This document shows positions 36,997 through 45,528 of a DNA stretch of 64,000 bases, one piece after another. Positions within the stretch are counted from its first letter, which is position 1, and every line of letters begins with the position of its first letter. The stretch comes from an uncultured Cohaesibacter sp. (GTDB lineage Bacteria; Pseudomonadota; Alphaproteobacteria; Rhizobiales; Cohaesibacteraceae). The stretch lies in contig NZ_OY782763.1 in assembly GCF_963678225.1 (NCBI RefSeq), positions 744,001-808,000 on the forward strand, given 5' to 3'. A program made the translations under genes and the position numbers. A model generated the notes under the pieces. That model was not told where the DNA came from. It worked only from the letters and a program-made list of their open reading frames with translations, and searched no databases.

Positions 36997-38826
36997 CTAG
37001 CGGATCAGATCGCGCAACACGCGTGCTCCAGCGATAACACAGCGCATTTGTGCTTCATGCAATATCTGAAAGTCCTCGCCATAGACAGTCTCATCCGGAG
37101 CTTCGGTGATGATGGTCACCGGAAACAGAGAGTCCGGGAATTCCTGCGTGAAATGCGCGATATCCTTGGTGACGCTAAAGCCCACGTCATCAGAACTATA
37201 TTGGCTGAACCGTGCCAGCTGGGCGCGATTGAGGGCGATAATCGGCTCATATTCTTGCAACACGCTGATCATCGTCTGCAATATGGCTTCCCCAATCCCC
37301 TGCCAGCCGGGCAAATAGCGCAAGATCAGCATAAAGCCCTTGGGCAATGTCCAAATTTCCTGTCCACGTGGCACATAGCCAGAAAGAGGCCGCGCAAATT
37401 CATGCGAGGGATAGCCATGCAAATTCAAATGCAGCTTGGCATCCGTCAACGCTTTGACTTCATGCAGAATATCATTCTCATAGCCGCGCTCGACATATTC
37501 CAGATCATTTCCACCTGCAGTAAAACGCGCTGCATGGTTCATATGATTGGGAAAATCCTTACAAAATTCCCGCATCAAGGCAAAACCGTCAGGATTGATA
37601 AGAGGCGCAATGGCGAAATTGTTATGGGCATCATCGCGCAAGCGCGCAGCCGCACGCAAGGCACCAACCGGTCCGCTCGTCTCATTGGCATGTTGCCCGG
37701 AGCTGATCACCAGCCCTGGCCCTTCTCCCTTCAAATAGCGCCCCCATACAGGTCGGCCTCGACGGGAACAGGAAATCAGCTTCTCCCCGCCCAGAGCCTC
37801 AAGCCCGGCGCGTACCGTATCGGGCGAAAGCCAGTGGTCTACATGTTCTAGGCTCTTGAGCGGATCTTCGTCTTTGGGCACACGCCAGCCTTCAACACGG
37901 CTGTGTAGGATCGGCATGGTCTCGCTGGCGCAATCAATCGCCAGATAAGGATCAGACGCAAGCGCCAGCTCAACCAGAACTGTCTCGTCGAAGCGAGGCC
38001 CCAGATAAGGAACCAACTGCCCCGGTGCGAAGGTTCGGTCATCTTCCTTGTACCCATTTTGCACCTTGAGTGTCTCAAGGGCTGCAAAATAGAGCTCCTC
38101 ATGCATCAGTTCTGCCGAGCTGATCACCTCTTTGGAGTGCGGCAATCCGGTCTCGTAGAATGGCGCTTCCAGACGCATTTCAAGCCGATCGAACAAAGGA
38201 CTTTTGTTGCCCCACTCTTGCGCCTTGAGGCTATTGAGCACCCATTCAAAGGACTGTTCCAGATCCGTCTCGAACGGCGCATCACAATCAAGCTCTTGAT
38301 CCTCGGCACCAACGACCCGTACCCAGCCACAATTGGCCAGAATCTCCATGCCCGCATGATCAGTCCGGCTCCGGTTCGGCGCGAAAATGCGTACGCTATC
38401 CTTGCGGCTGGATGACATGGTCATATCAAGCTGGTAATAGGGTTTCTCATCCTGCTGCGGCATGGGCTCGAAGCGGCATTGCCCTTCACCAAACAGATCT
38501 TGCACCGGATAAGCCTCTAGCATAAAGCGGATATCAGAGACGCCTTCAATCACCGGATAATGGATCACCAAATCCTCGATATGGGTCAAATTGATGTCTT
38601 CCAACAGCGCATGGAGCAACGGTTTGAAGGCAGAATAGATATGCACATCCGCCCCGCCCCGCGCAATCTCGCGTTCGGCAGCCTTACGCCGCTCAGGACT
38701 ATCGAAAACCCAGATGTCAATCGCCGCCCCCTTGTAGGGCGCCTGCTTGAAGCGATCAACCAGCACAGACAAGGATGTCGGCAACTCTGTGCGACAGATC
38801 ACGGACTTGGATTGCGAATTCATCAT
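36997..38826 (-). CDS. M14-type zinc carboxypeptidase-like protein with long N-terminal region
   Basis: 609 aa without signal peptide or membrane segment. The C-terminal third holds an M14 metallopeptidase domain: zinc ligands His379 and Glu382 in SSGQHANETSGPVGALRAA, then the third histidine in LHLNLHGYPSHEF and a likely catalytic Glu near TIITEAPDETVYGED. The N-terminal 350 residues (VFDSPERRKAAEREIARGG, EDLVIHYPVIEGVSDIRFML) match nothing I know. Orphan gene between the GH94 gene and an ABC operon. It could process a peptide or an amide; the substrate is unknown. The start is uncertain because two ATG codons follow each other and no good ribosome site is seen. Confidence 0.78.
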   Translation of the reverse strand: MMNSQSKSVICRTELPTSLSVLVDRFKQAPYKGAAIDIWVFDSPERRKAAEREIARGGADVHIYSAFKPLLHALLEDINLTHIEDLVIHYPVIEGVSDIRFMLEAYPVQDLFGEGQCRFEPMPQQDEKPYYQLDMTMSSSRKDSVRIFAPNRSRTDHAGMEILANCGWVRVVGAEDQELDCDAPFETDLEQSFEWVLNSLKAQEWGNKSPLFDRLEMRLEAPFYETGLPHSKEVISSAELMHEELYFAALETLKVQNGYKEDDRTFAPGQLVPYLGPRFDETVLVELALASDPYLAIDCASETMPILHSRVEGWRVPKDEDPLKSLEHVDHWLSPDTVRAGLEALGGEKLISCSRRGRPVWGRYLKGEGPGLVISSGQHANETSGPVGALRAAARLRDDAHNNFAIAPLINPDGFALMREFCKDFPNHMNHAARFTAGGNDLEYVERGYENDILHEVKALTDAKLHLNLHGYPSHEFARPLSGYVPRGQEIWTLPKGFMLILRYLPGWQGIGEAILQTMISVLQEYEPIIALNRAQLARFSQYSSDDVGFSVTKDIAHFTQEFPDSLFPVTIITEAPDETVYGEDFQILHEAQMRCVIAGARVLRDLIR

Positions 38827-39309
38827 GGGACTACTATTGAACAGATTCGAGAAGAAAAAGGGGACCAGACATCCGAAAAGAGGTCACATCATGACATCTC
38901 GATGAGGATAACCGCAAGACAAGGCACCAACCTTTGCACGCGAGAACCGACCTACTACATTTTTCAAGGGAAATAAGCCTGAGCAGCGCCAAAAAAACGC
39001 TCCCCACCATGTTTCGATGAGGTGCCTATCAAATCTGATCTGGGAGCACAAGCCTGTGCCTTGGCAAAAGGCTCATTTGTGCCCTTTTTACCGCAATAAG
39101 CATGCATGACGCACGCCTGTATTCCTGCGCTGAAGAACGTAACGGAACCCCATGGTAGCCGCATGGAATGCGTGCGAAAAAAGATATTCACCTGTGGGGA
39201 GTGGCAGTGTGACAAATGGCAGCCCGATACAGGGCATTAGCTGCCGCTTTGCTCCTGAAGCATATCCGGGAGCATAAAAGCGGCAGCATAAAGCCAGTAA
39301 GAGCAGCCA
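38827..39309. other. Intergenic region with terminator-like hairpin
   Basis: About 480 bases upstream of the M14 gene and downstream of the second ABC operon. Its right end carries the inverted repeat noted at 39240-39287. No protein or RNA gene was recognised in the rest. Confidence 0.5.
39240..39287 (-). terminator. Terminator-like hairpin after the second ABC operon
   Basis: GCTGCCGCTTT / AAAGCGGCAGC arms with an additional CTCC / GGGAG pairing closer to the loop, 22 bases after the livF-type stop. No long T tract follows, so it may stop transcription with Rho or protect the mRNA end. Confidence 0.5.
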
Positions 39310-40101
39310 TCAGATGGCGAGATAATTCTCGCGCAGTTCTTTATTATCAAGCACTTCCTTGGCAGTGCCATCAAATACGACACTCCCGGTATCAAGAATG
39401 ACAGACCGGTCAGCCAGCTCCAGTGCCCGAATCGCATTCTGTTCCACCAGAATCGTGGTAATGCCCTGCATCTTGATGATTTCGAGGGTCTTTTCGATTT
39501 CGTCAACAATCACAGGCGCCAGCCCCTCATAGGGTTCATCAAGCAACAGCACCTTGATGTCCCGCGCCAAAGCACGGGCAATCGCCAGCATCTGCTGCTC
39601 GCCCCCCGAAAGCGTCACCCCTTCCTGATTGCGTCTTTCACCAAGCCTCGGGAACAGATCATAAAGACGATCAATGCTCCAGCCGACCGGCTCGACGATC
39701 TGTGCCAGCTGGATATTCTCCTCAACCGTCAGACCGGGAATGATGCGCCGATCTTCCGGCACCAGCACCATGCCCGCCCTCGCGGCCTCATGGCTCGCCA
39801 TGGTGTGCAAATGCTGGTGATCCAGCCAGATTTCCCCATAGGTGAGAGACGGATTATCGAGCCGCGCGATGGTGCGCAGGGTCGATGTCTTACCCGCCCC
39901 GTTTCGACCCAACAGCGCCAGAATTTCCCCTTCATGCACATTGAAGGAGACACCCTGCACGATATAGCTTTCACCATAGTAGGCGTGAATATCATGCACC
40001 GACAAAAAGGCCGGAGCCGTGGCGGCCACATTGGCATGTTTGGTGAAATCGGGTCGGTCTTCTGCGGGGCGTTTGGTTGCTTCAATAGCGAGATCGCTCA
40101 T
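39310..40101 (-). CDS. livF: Branched-chain-type ABC transporter ATP-binding protein (LivF family), second system
   Basis: 263 aa ATPase with Walker A GRNGAGKTSTLRTIA, signature LSGGEQQMLAIARAL and Walker B VLLLDEPYEGLAPV. It has a longer N-terminus (about 30 residues before the family start at FLSVHDIHAYYGES) than the LivF of the paa operon. It overlaps the LivG gene by 4 bases. Substrate of this system is unknown; amides, urea or amino acids are typical of the family. Confidence 0.92.
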   Translation of the reverse strand: MSDLAIEATKRPAEDRPDFTKHANVAATAPAFLSVHDIHAYYGESYIVQGVSFNVHEGEILALLGRNGAGKTSTLRTIARLDNPSLTYGEIWLDHQHLHTMASHEAARAGMVLVPEDRRIIPGLTVEENIQLAQIVEPVGWSIDRLYDLFPRLGERRNQEGVTLSGGEQQMLAIARALARDIKVLLLDEPYEGLAPVIVDEIEKTLEIIKMQGITTILVEQNAIRALELADRSVILDTGSVVFDGTAKEVLDNKELRENYLAI

Positions 40102-40868
40102 GCTGCTTCTCCAAGATAGGCTTCTTTCACCTTCGGATGGCCCTTGATATTTTCCGGCGTGTCTTCAACCAGAGGCGTGCCCTGAGCCAACACCGTGATG
40201 CGCTCGGCAAGAGAAAAGACCACATGCATGTCATGCTCGATAATGGCGATGGTGATGTCGTGCTTTTCGTGGATTTCCTTGAGCAGATCGATGGTGTTGT
40301 TGGTGTCAGCTCGCGCCATGCCTGCGGTCGGCTCATCCAGCAGAAGCAGCTTGGGAGCCTGCACCAGACACATGGCCATTTCCAGCCTGCGTTTGTCACC
40401 ACGCGACATGGACCCGGCAACCATATGCAGTTTCTCCGTCATATTGACTTCTTCCAGCATATGCTCGGCTCGCTCAATGACCTCTTTCTCGTTTGAAATA
40501 GTCTCGAACGCATGCATGCGAAATGCGCCGTCCCGCTTGGCAAAGCAGGGTATCAGCATATTTTCCATCACCGTCAGATCGGTAAAGATCTCCGGCGTCT
40601 GGAAAACCCGACTGATGCCCATCTGGTTGATTTCATAGGGCGTCCGGCCAAGCACAGACTGCCCCTGAAAGGTGACAGACCCGGTGTCCGGCTCCAACTT
40701 GCCGATCAGACAATTAAGCAGGGTCGATTTGCCCGCTCCGTTGGGACCGATAATCGCGTGAACCGAGTTTTCTGCCACTGACAGGTTGACGTTGCCAAGC
40801 GCCTGTAGGCCACCAAAGCGTTTATTGACATCTTTGACTTCAAGAATGCCCATGTTTGTTGTCTCCAT
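40098..40868 (-). CDS. livG: Branched-chain-type ABC transporter ATP-binding protein (LivG family), second system
   Basis: 256 aa ATPase. Walker A GPNGAGKSTLLNCLIG, Walker B LLLLDEPTAGMARADT, and MSRGDKRRLEMAMCL in place of LSGGQ, similar to UrtD-type ATPases. The ATG overlaps the livM stop (TGATG) and the gene overlaps livF by 4 bases. Confidence 0.9.
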   Translation of the reverse strand: METTNMGILEVKDVNKRFGGLQALGNVNLSVAENSVHAIIGPNGAGKSTLLNCLIGKLEPDTGSVTFQGQSVLGRTPYEINQMGISRVFQTPEIFTDLTVMENMLIPCFAKRDGAFRMHAFETISNEKEVIERAEHMLEEVNMTEKLHMVAGSMSRGDKRRLEMAMCLVQAPKLLLLDEPTAGMARADTNNTIDLLKEIHEKHDITIAIIEHDMHVVFSLAERITVLAQGTPLVEDTPENIKGHPKVKEAYLGEAA

Positions 40869-42076
40869 CAGGCCACGTGGGGCTTCGGTTTGGGGTGATG
40901 CTCGGTGTCTTTGGACGGACCTTTCGGCTCCTTATCGCGCTTGATCCAGTTGCGCAGCCGTTGCCCACCTTCGATCAATCCACCGGGAAGGAAAATAACC
41001 ACCAGCATGAACAACAAGCCCAGTGTCAGATGCCAGCCCTTGCCGATGAAGGGATGCATCAAAAAGACAATGGTGTCTTCAAGGCCATCAGGAAGAACCG
41101 CGAACCAGCCATGCAGAACGTTGTCGTTGATCTTGGAGAAGATATTCTCGAAATATTTGATGAAGCCCGCGCCAAGGACTGGCCCCATCAGGGTTCCGGC
41201 CCCTCCCAGAATGGTCATCAGAACGACTTCACCGGACGCGGTCCATTGCATGCGCTCGGCACCAGCAAGAGGATCCATCGCCGCCAGCAAACCACCAGCC
41301 AGACCGGCATACATGCCCGATATGACGAAGGCAGCAAGCGTATAGGGCCGCGTATTAAGGCCGGTATAGCTCATCCGCGTTTGATTGGTCTTGATCGCCC
41401 GCAGCATCAGGCCAAAGGGCGACCGAAAGATTCTGAGAGAAATATAGAAGACGATGATCGCAATGATGGCGCAGAAATAGTAGCCATTGCTAAAGGTAAA
41501 CTGCCATCCAGCAAAGTCCACTTTTGTGGCCTCGTTCATGACGATACCAAAGAAGTGCGGCGACGTCGGGCCCCCTTCCCCCATCAAGACTTGCGGATCA
41601 TCACCATAGACCTGAAGCCCGGTTTCCCCGTTGGTAAGCGGCGTAAGAACCGAATAGGCCAGATTGAAAGACATCTGAGCCATGGCCAATGTCAGGATCG
41701 AGAAATAGATGCCCGACCTGCGCAGGGAAACATATCCGATCAACAAGGCAAACAGCGCCGACATGATCACCGCAAGGATTAGTCCCGGCAGTACATTGTA
41801 GCTCAAAAGCTTATACATCCAGACGACGGAATAAGATCCCACGCCAAGGAAGGCCGCATGGCCGAAGGACAGATAACCCGTCAGGCCAAAGAGAATATTG
41901 AACCCGATTGCAAAGATGCCGTAGATGGCAAATCTCTGCATGAGATCAGGATATCCGGCATTGAACTGCGCCAGCCCCGACCCTTCGGGAAACGGCTGCA
42001 GCAAAATCGGTGTCGCCAAAGTCAGAAACATGACGATGAGGAGAAAGGTTGTGTCTTTCTTGCTCAAACCCAGCAT
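40868..42076 (-). CDS. livM: Branched-chain-type ABC transporter permease (LivM family), second system
   Basis: 402 aa permease, longer than usual because of an extracytoplasmic insertion (about 150-190, [20 protein letters not shown]) and a charged, proline-rich C-terminal tail (about 378-402). LivM motifs [18 protein letters not shown] and [23 protein letters not shown] are present. It lies 3 bases after livH. Confidence 0.92.
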   Translation of the reverse strand: MLGLSKKDTTFLLIVMFLTLATPILLQPFPEGSGLAQFNAGYPDLMQRFAIYGIFAIGFNILFGLTGYLSFGHAAFLGVGSYSVVWMYKLLSYNVLPGLILAVIMSALFALLIGYVSLRRSGIYFSILTLAMAQMSFNLAYSVLTPLTNGETGLQVYGDDPQVLMGEGGPTSPHFFGIVMNEATKVDFAGWQFTFSNGYYFCAIIAIIVFYISLRIFRSPFGLMLRAIKTNQTRMSYTGLNTRPYTLAAFVISGMYAGLAGGLLAAMDPLAGAERMQWTASGEVVLMTILGGAGTLMGPVLGAGFIKYFENIFSKINDNVLHGWFAVLPDGLEDTIVFLMHPFIGKGWHLTLGLLFMLVVIFLPGGLIEGGQRLRNWIKRDKEPKGPSKDTEHHPKPKPHVA

Positions 42077-42079
42077 GGC

Positions 42080-43111
42080 TTATTCCTCCATCACGCCTTT
42101 TCGTCCCATAAGACCGCGTGGGCGGGTCAACAGGATGATAATTGCAACTAGATAAATGATGATCTGGTCGATCCCGGGTATCAGAGACTTGACTTCATTC
42201 ATGGAAGCGAAGCTCTCCAGAATGCCGAGCAGGAAGCCGGCCAGCACCGCACCGGGCAGCGAGCCCATGCCGCCGACAACGACCACGACAAAGGACAGCA
42301 CCAGGAAGTCCATGCCCATATGATAGTTGGGTGAGTTGATCGGCGCATACATGACACCGGCAAGACCGGCAACTGCTGCTGCCATGCCAAACATGATGGT
42401 GAAGCGCTTGTCGATATTGATGCCCAGCAGACCAACGGTCTCGCGATCGGCCATACCCGCACGGACAACCATGCCGAATGTCGTAAAGCGCAAGAAGGCA
42501 AACACGGCGCTAACGATCATGGCGGAAAACACAAAGTAGATCAGGCGCCAGTAGGGATAAATAATCGTATTCTCTGCAAAGCCGATCATGACGCCAAAAT
42601 CAAGCGACCCCTTGAATGCCTCCGGCGCAGGTGTCGGAATCGGGTTGGCCCCGTAGAAATATTTGACAATCTCCTGAATTACGATGGCGAGGCCAAAGGT
42701 CACCAGAATCTGGTCAGCGTGCGGGCGCTTGTAGAAATGCTTGATCAGCCCGCGTTCCATCGCATAGCCGATAAAAAGCATCACGGGTATCGCAAACAGG
42801 ATCGCCAGCGGCACCGACCAGTTGATAATGGCATTGCCCGCCGTATCGCCAAACCAGTTCACCACATAAGGCGTATCGACCTTCAGCGGATTGCCCAGAA
42901 AGTCCTTTTTTGTCGGATCCACGACCGTGAAAGACAGCGACAACAGTCTTTGCAGCGTAACGGCACAGAAGGAGCCGAGCATAAACAGGGCACCATGAGC
43001 GAAGTTGACCACGCCCAGCGTGCCGAAGATGAGTGTCAGTCCCAGAGCGATCAGAGCATAGGCACTGCCTTTATCCAAACCGTTGAGAATCTGAAGAATG
43101 ATTGCGTCCAT
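42080..43111 (-). CDS. livH: Branched-chain-type ABC transporter permease (LivH family), second system
   Basis: 343 aa permease with the LivH start LDKGSAYALIALGLTLIFGTLGVVNFAHGALFMLGSF and GGMGSLPGAVLAGFLLGILESF near the end. Residues 45-85 contain an unusual polar insertion (VDPTKKDFLGNPLKVDTPYVVNW). It starts 108 bases after the binding-protein stop, behind a terminator-like hairpin. Confidence 0.92.
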   Translation of the reverse strand: MDAIILQILNGLDKGSAYALIALGLTLIFGTLGVVNFAHGALFMLGSFCAVTLQRLLSLSFTVVDPTKKDFLGNPLKVDTPYVVNWFGDTAGNAIINWSVPLAILFAIPVMLFIGYAMERGLIKHFYKRPHADQILVTFGLAIVIQEIVKYFYGANPIPTPAPEAFKGSLDFGVMIGFAENTIIYPYWRLIYFVFSAMIVSAVFAFLRFTTFGMVVRAGMADRETVGLLGINIDKRFTIMFGMAAAVAGLAGVMYAPINSPNYHMGMDFLVLSFVVVVVGGMGSLPGAVLAGFLLGILESFASMNEVKSLIPGIDQIIIYLVAIIILLTRPRGLMGRKGVMEE

Positions 43112-43174
43112 TGAGAAGCCTGCATCGATAAACCGTGCGTATGAATTGCGTCGGTTCTGTCCAAATCAAAAAGA

Positions 43175-43206
43175 TGGCCGCACCACGTTTGTGTGGCACG
43201 GCCAGA
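43175..43206 (-). terminator. Partial terminator between binding-protein and permease genes
   Basis: On the minus strand the repeat TGGCCGTGCCAC...GTGGTGCGGCCA is followed directly by a TCTTTTTG tract. It lies right after the binding-protein stop and before livH, a common way to give many more binding proteins than permeases. Confidence 0.65.
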
Positions 43207-43219
43207 ATGGTCGTTCTGA

Positions 43220-44569
43220 TTATGCGCCGGCGTTGCAGGTGCCAAGCGATGCGTCATCGCCCCCGAACATCGGGTGGTTCGGCGGATATGTGACATGATC
43301 AACCGGAGTGACTTCAACAATTTCCAGCGTGTCATAAGCGGTTGTCGGGTTCTGCGCACCACGCACGACCAGCACGTCCTTGAAGCACTGGTGGTCTTCC
43401 TTGCGATACATGGTCTTGCCGTTGCCCAGCCCGTCAAACTCGAAGCCTTCCAGCGCTTCAGCAACACCGCAAGGATTGAAGGTACCAGCACGTTCGCAAG
43501 CATCTGCATAAAGCAGAACCTGTGCGTAGCAGGTCTGCGCAGAGTTGGACGGCGGACGGCCATATTTCTCGCCGAAGGATTTCACAAAGGCCTTGGAGCC
43601 TTCATTCTGCAGCTGCCAGTTATAGTTCATCGACCCGAGCACGCCCTTGATGTTGTCGCCAGCACCCGCGGCCATCAATTCAGAATAGAGCGGAACGATG
43701 ATCTTGAAATCCTTGCCATTGACCATCTTGTCGAGCAGGCCAAACTGAACAGCGTTGGTCAGAGAGTTCACCATGTTGCCGCCATAGTGGTTGAGAACCA
43801 GAACATCCGCACCGGCATTGATCACCGGAGCGATGTAGGACGAGAAGTCTGTCGTAGCGAGCGGTGTCAGCACGTTATTGACGGTTTTCCAGCCCATGGC
43901 CTCGGTGGCAGCCTGCATGGATTCCTGCTGCGTCCAGCCCCAGGTATAGTCAGCGGTCAAGTGATAGGCATTGCGATCCGTGCCAAGCTCCTTGGCCAGA
44001 ATCGGAGCCAGTGCAGCCGCCGACATATAGGCGTTGAAGAAGTGGCGGAAGCCGTTGGCTTTTCGGTCTTTGCCGGTGGTGTCGTTGGAGTGCGTCAGAC
44101 CAGCCATGAAGATGACGCCGGCTTCCTGACAAAGGCCCTGAACAGCAACAGCCACACCCGAAGATGATCCGCCGTTGATCATGATCGCACCATCTTTTTC
44201 GATCATGGAACGGGCAGAAGCGCGGGCCGCATCTGATTTGGTCTGCGTGTCACCGGTGACGAATTCAACCTTCTTGCCCAGGATGCCATTGCCCTTCAAT
44301 GCCTTGGAGGTGAAGGTATTCAGGCAGCCGCCGTCGCCTTCACCATTGAGATGCTCCACGGCCAGCTTTTGTGCCAGAAGCTCATCGGCGCCTTCATCGG
44401 CATAAGGTCCGGTTTGCGGTACGTTAAAACCAAGTGTCACGGTGGAACCCATCGGCGCATTGGTAAACGCGTTTGCTCTGCTCGTAAAAATGGTTGGCAT
44501 GGCCAAGCCGGCACCGACGAATGCACCGGTCTTGATCAAACCACGACGTGAAATCGTAAGTTTGGTCAT
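43220..44569 (-). CDS. ABC transporter substrate-binding protein, Tat-exported (type I, LivK/UrtA-like)
   Basis: 449 aa periplasmic binding protein of the second Liv-type system. The N-terminus is a twin-arginine signal (SRRGLIKTGAFVGAGLAMPTIF, residues about 8-29). The mature part has LGFNVPQTGPYADEGADELLAQKLAVEHLN and INGGSSSGVAVAVQGLCQEAGVIFMAGLTHS. It has several cysteines (for example DACERAGTFNPCG, HQCFKD), which may explain folding in the cytoplasm before Tat export. GGGAGGAA stands before the ATG. The ligand is unknown. Confidence 0.9.
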   Translation of the reverse strand: MTKLTISRRGLIKTGAFVGAGLAMPTIFTSRANAFTNAPMGSTVTLGFNVPQTGPYADEGADELLAQKLAVEHLNGEGDGGCLNTFTSKALKGNGILGKKVEFVTGDTQTKSDAARASARSMIEKDGAIMINGGSSSGVAVAVQGLCQEAGVIFMAGLTHSNDTTGKDRKANGFRHFFNAYMSAAALAPILAKELGTDRNAYHLTADYTWGWTQQESMQAATEAMGWKTVNNVLTPLATTDFSSYIAPVINAGADVLVLNHYGGNMVNSLTNAVQFGLLDKMVNGKDFKIIVPLYSELMAAGAGDNIKGVLGSMNYNWQLQNEGSKAFVKSFGEKYGRPPSNSAQTCYAQVLLYADACERAGTFNPCGVAEALEGFEFDGLGNGKTMYRKEDHQCFKDVLVVRGAQNPTTAYDTLEIVEVTPVDHVTYPPNHPMFGGDDASLGTCNAGA

Positions 44570-44597
44570 AAATTCCTCCCAAAGAAAAATAGGTGGC

Positions 44598-44645
44598 CAA
44601 CTCTCCTCAAAGCGGCCGTCCCGTAACCCACTCTCCTCAAAGCGG
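44598..44645. repeat. Short direct repeat in the leader of the binding-protein gene
   Basis: ACTCTCCTCAAAGCGG occurs at 44600-44615 and 44630-44645, 30 bases apart, 30-75 bases upstream of the binding-protein ATG. On the transcript each copy reads CCGCTTTGAGGAGAGT and contains a Shine-Dalgarno-like GAGGAG. It looks like a small tandem duplication. Confidence 0.7.
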
Positions 44646-45528
44646 TCACGGCGTCTAACTTAGACTAAGTAAACGTACTGAGAGTTTGATTAGATACACC
44701 ATAGTACTTTTGTTCATCAGCCGAAGGACTTAATAGTATATATATTCCATTATTGAAAACAAATCAGTCATTTAACCAAATTTAACCGCATACATAACAC
44801 TCCCTTATACATCGAATTGATCATATATTCTTATCAATCACACCAGCTTAAAAATCTAAACAGATTAGGAAACGTTTTTACTCAAACATAACCAGAAAAT
44901 TCACACATAAAAACAATAGGAAGGCTTTCTACCTGCCACCCAAATCTGCATTTGTTATTTCTAAGTAATGATACAATAACTACTTTGATGAATCGCTCTG
45001 GTAACTCTTCAGGCAGCACGCCGCCCCAAAGCCCAGCGAAAACGCATCGTGATACACACCGAGAGCGCGTTCGATTTCCAAAGAACAATTCAAGCAAACA
45101 AACCAGCGACAACCCGATGCACACAGCGCTTATCAGGTGTGGCAACAGCAATTTTTTACCCTCGAATGGCAAATGAGTCTCGTTGACACAATATGCGTCA
45201 AATCAATAAGTTATACTTATTCAAAGGTCTTTCAGCGGACCTTGGTTATCCAATAGAAGCCACAGGAGAGTCGAGCCAAAGGCTCCTCTTTGCCAAGGCA
45301 GCACAGCCCCCGTTTCGGAGCCAGTTGTCTCGTGCGTGTAGCGTGAGTGCCAGACTAAACCCGGCGCCTTGGTCCGAGCCCCGAAACACACATTGGTGGC
45401 CCCCAAGAGATAGCCAAAACCGAGAGACCTGATCCGCCGCGCATGCCAGTCAAGATTCGGCACCCTTGCGCGTAAGAAGGCTGTCGCCTATCCGCTTCGT
45501 TGATAGTGAAAAATGAAATGAGGGCCCC
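44646..45528. other. AT-rich intergenic region and long leader before the PduS-like gene
   Basis: About 880 bases without a convincing gene. 44660-44960 is clearly AT-rich and probably contains the promoter of the ABC operon on its left. From about 45220 the DNA becomes G+C-rich and rich in short inverted repeats up to the PduS-like ATG, consistent with a structured leader RNA. The frames 44882-45172 (minus) and 44952-45176 (plus) have no family signature. Confidence 0.5.
45245..45490 (+). ncRNA. Possible structured leader RNA (riboswitch-like, class not established)
   Basis: Upstream of the PduS-like gene, GAGCC-AAA-GGCTC (45273-45285) and other short helices suggest a folded leader. CCGAGAGACCTG (45420-45431) resembles the 3' B12 box of cobalamin riboswitches, and GCCCCGAAAC (45378-45387) sits where their conserved CCCCGC-AC element would be, but several invariant bases are missing. 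It cannot be called a cobalamin riboswitch from this; it might be a diverged one, another class, or chance. Confidence 0.25.

Noticed and set aside
39310-44569. Urea transporter (urtABCDE)
   Set aside because: The LivG-type ATPase has a UrtD-like signature, but the permeases and the binding protein lack clear Urt features and no urease genes are near; the substrate was left open.
44598-44645. Possible CRISPR-like repeat
   Set aside because: Only two 16-base copies with a 14-base gap, no cas genes and no further units.
44882-45176. Overlapping small frames on both strands in the AT-rich gap
   Set aside because: No homologue recognised, no ribosome site; the plus and minus versions are mirror images of each other.
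45365-45380. Guanidine-I riboswitch-like TTGGTCCGAG
   Set aside because: Only one short element matches; the ACGGCGGGA-type core is absent and PduS has no link to guanidine.
45415-45450. TPP riboswitch-like string CCTGATCC...GCATGCCAG
   Set aside because: The other half of the thiamine aptamer (GGGGTGC...CTGAGA) is missing and the gene downstream has no thiamine link.
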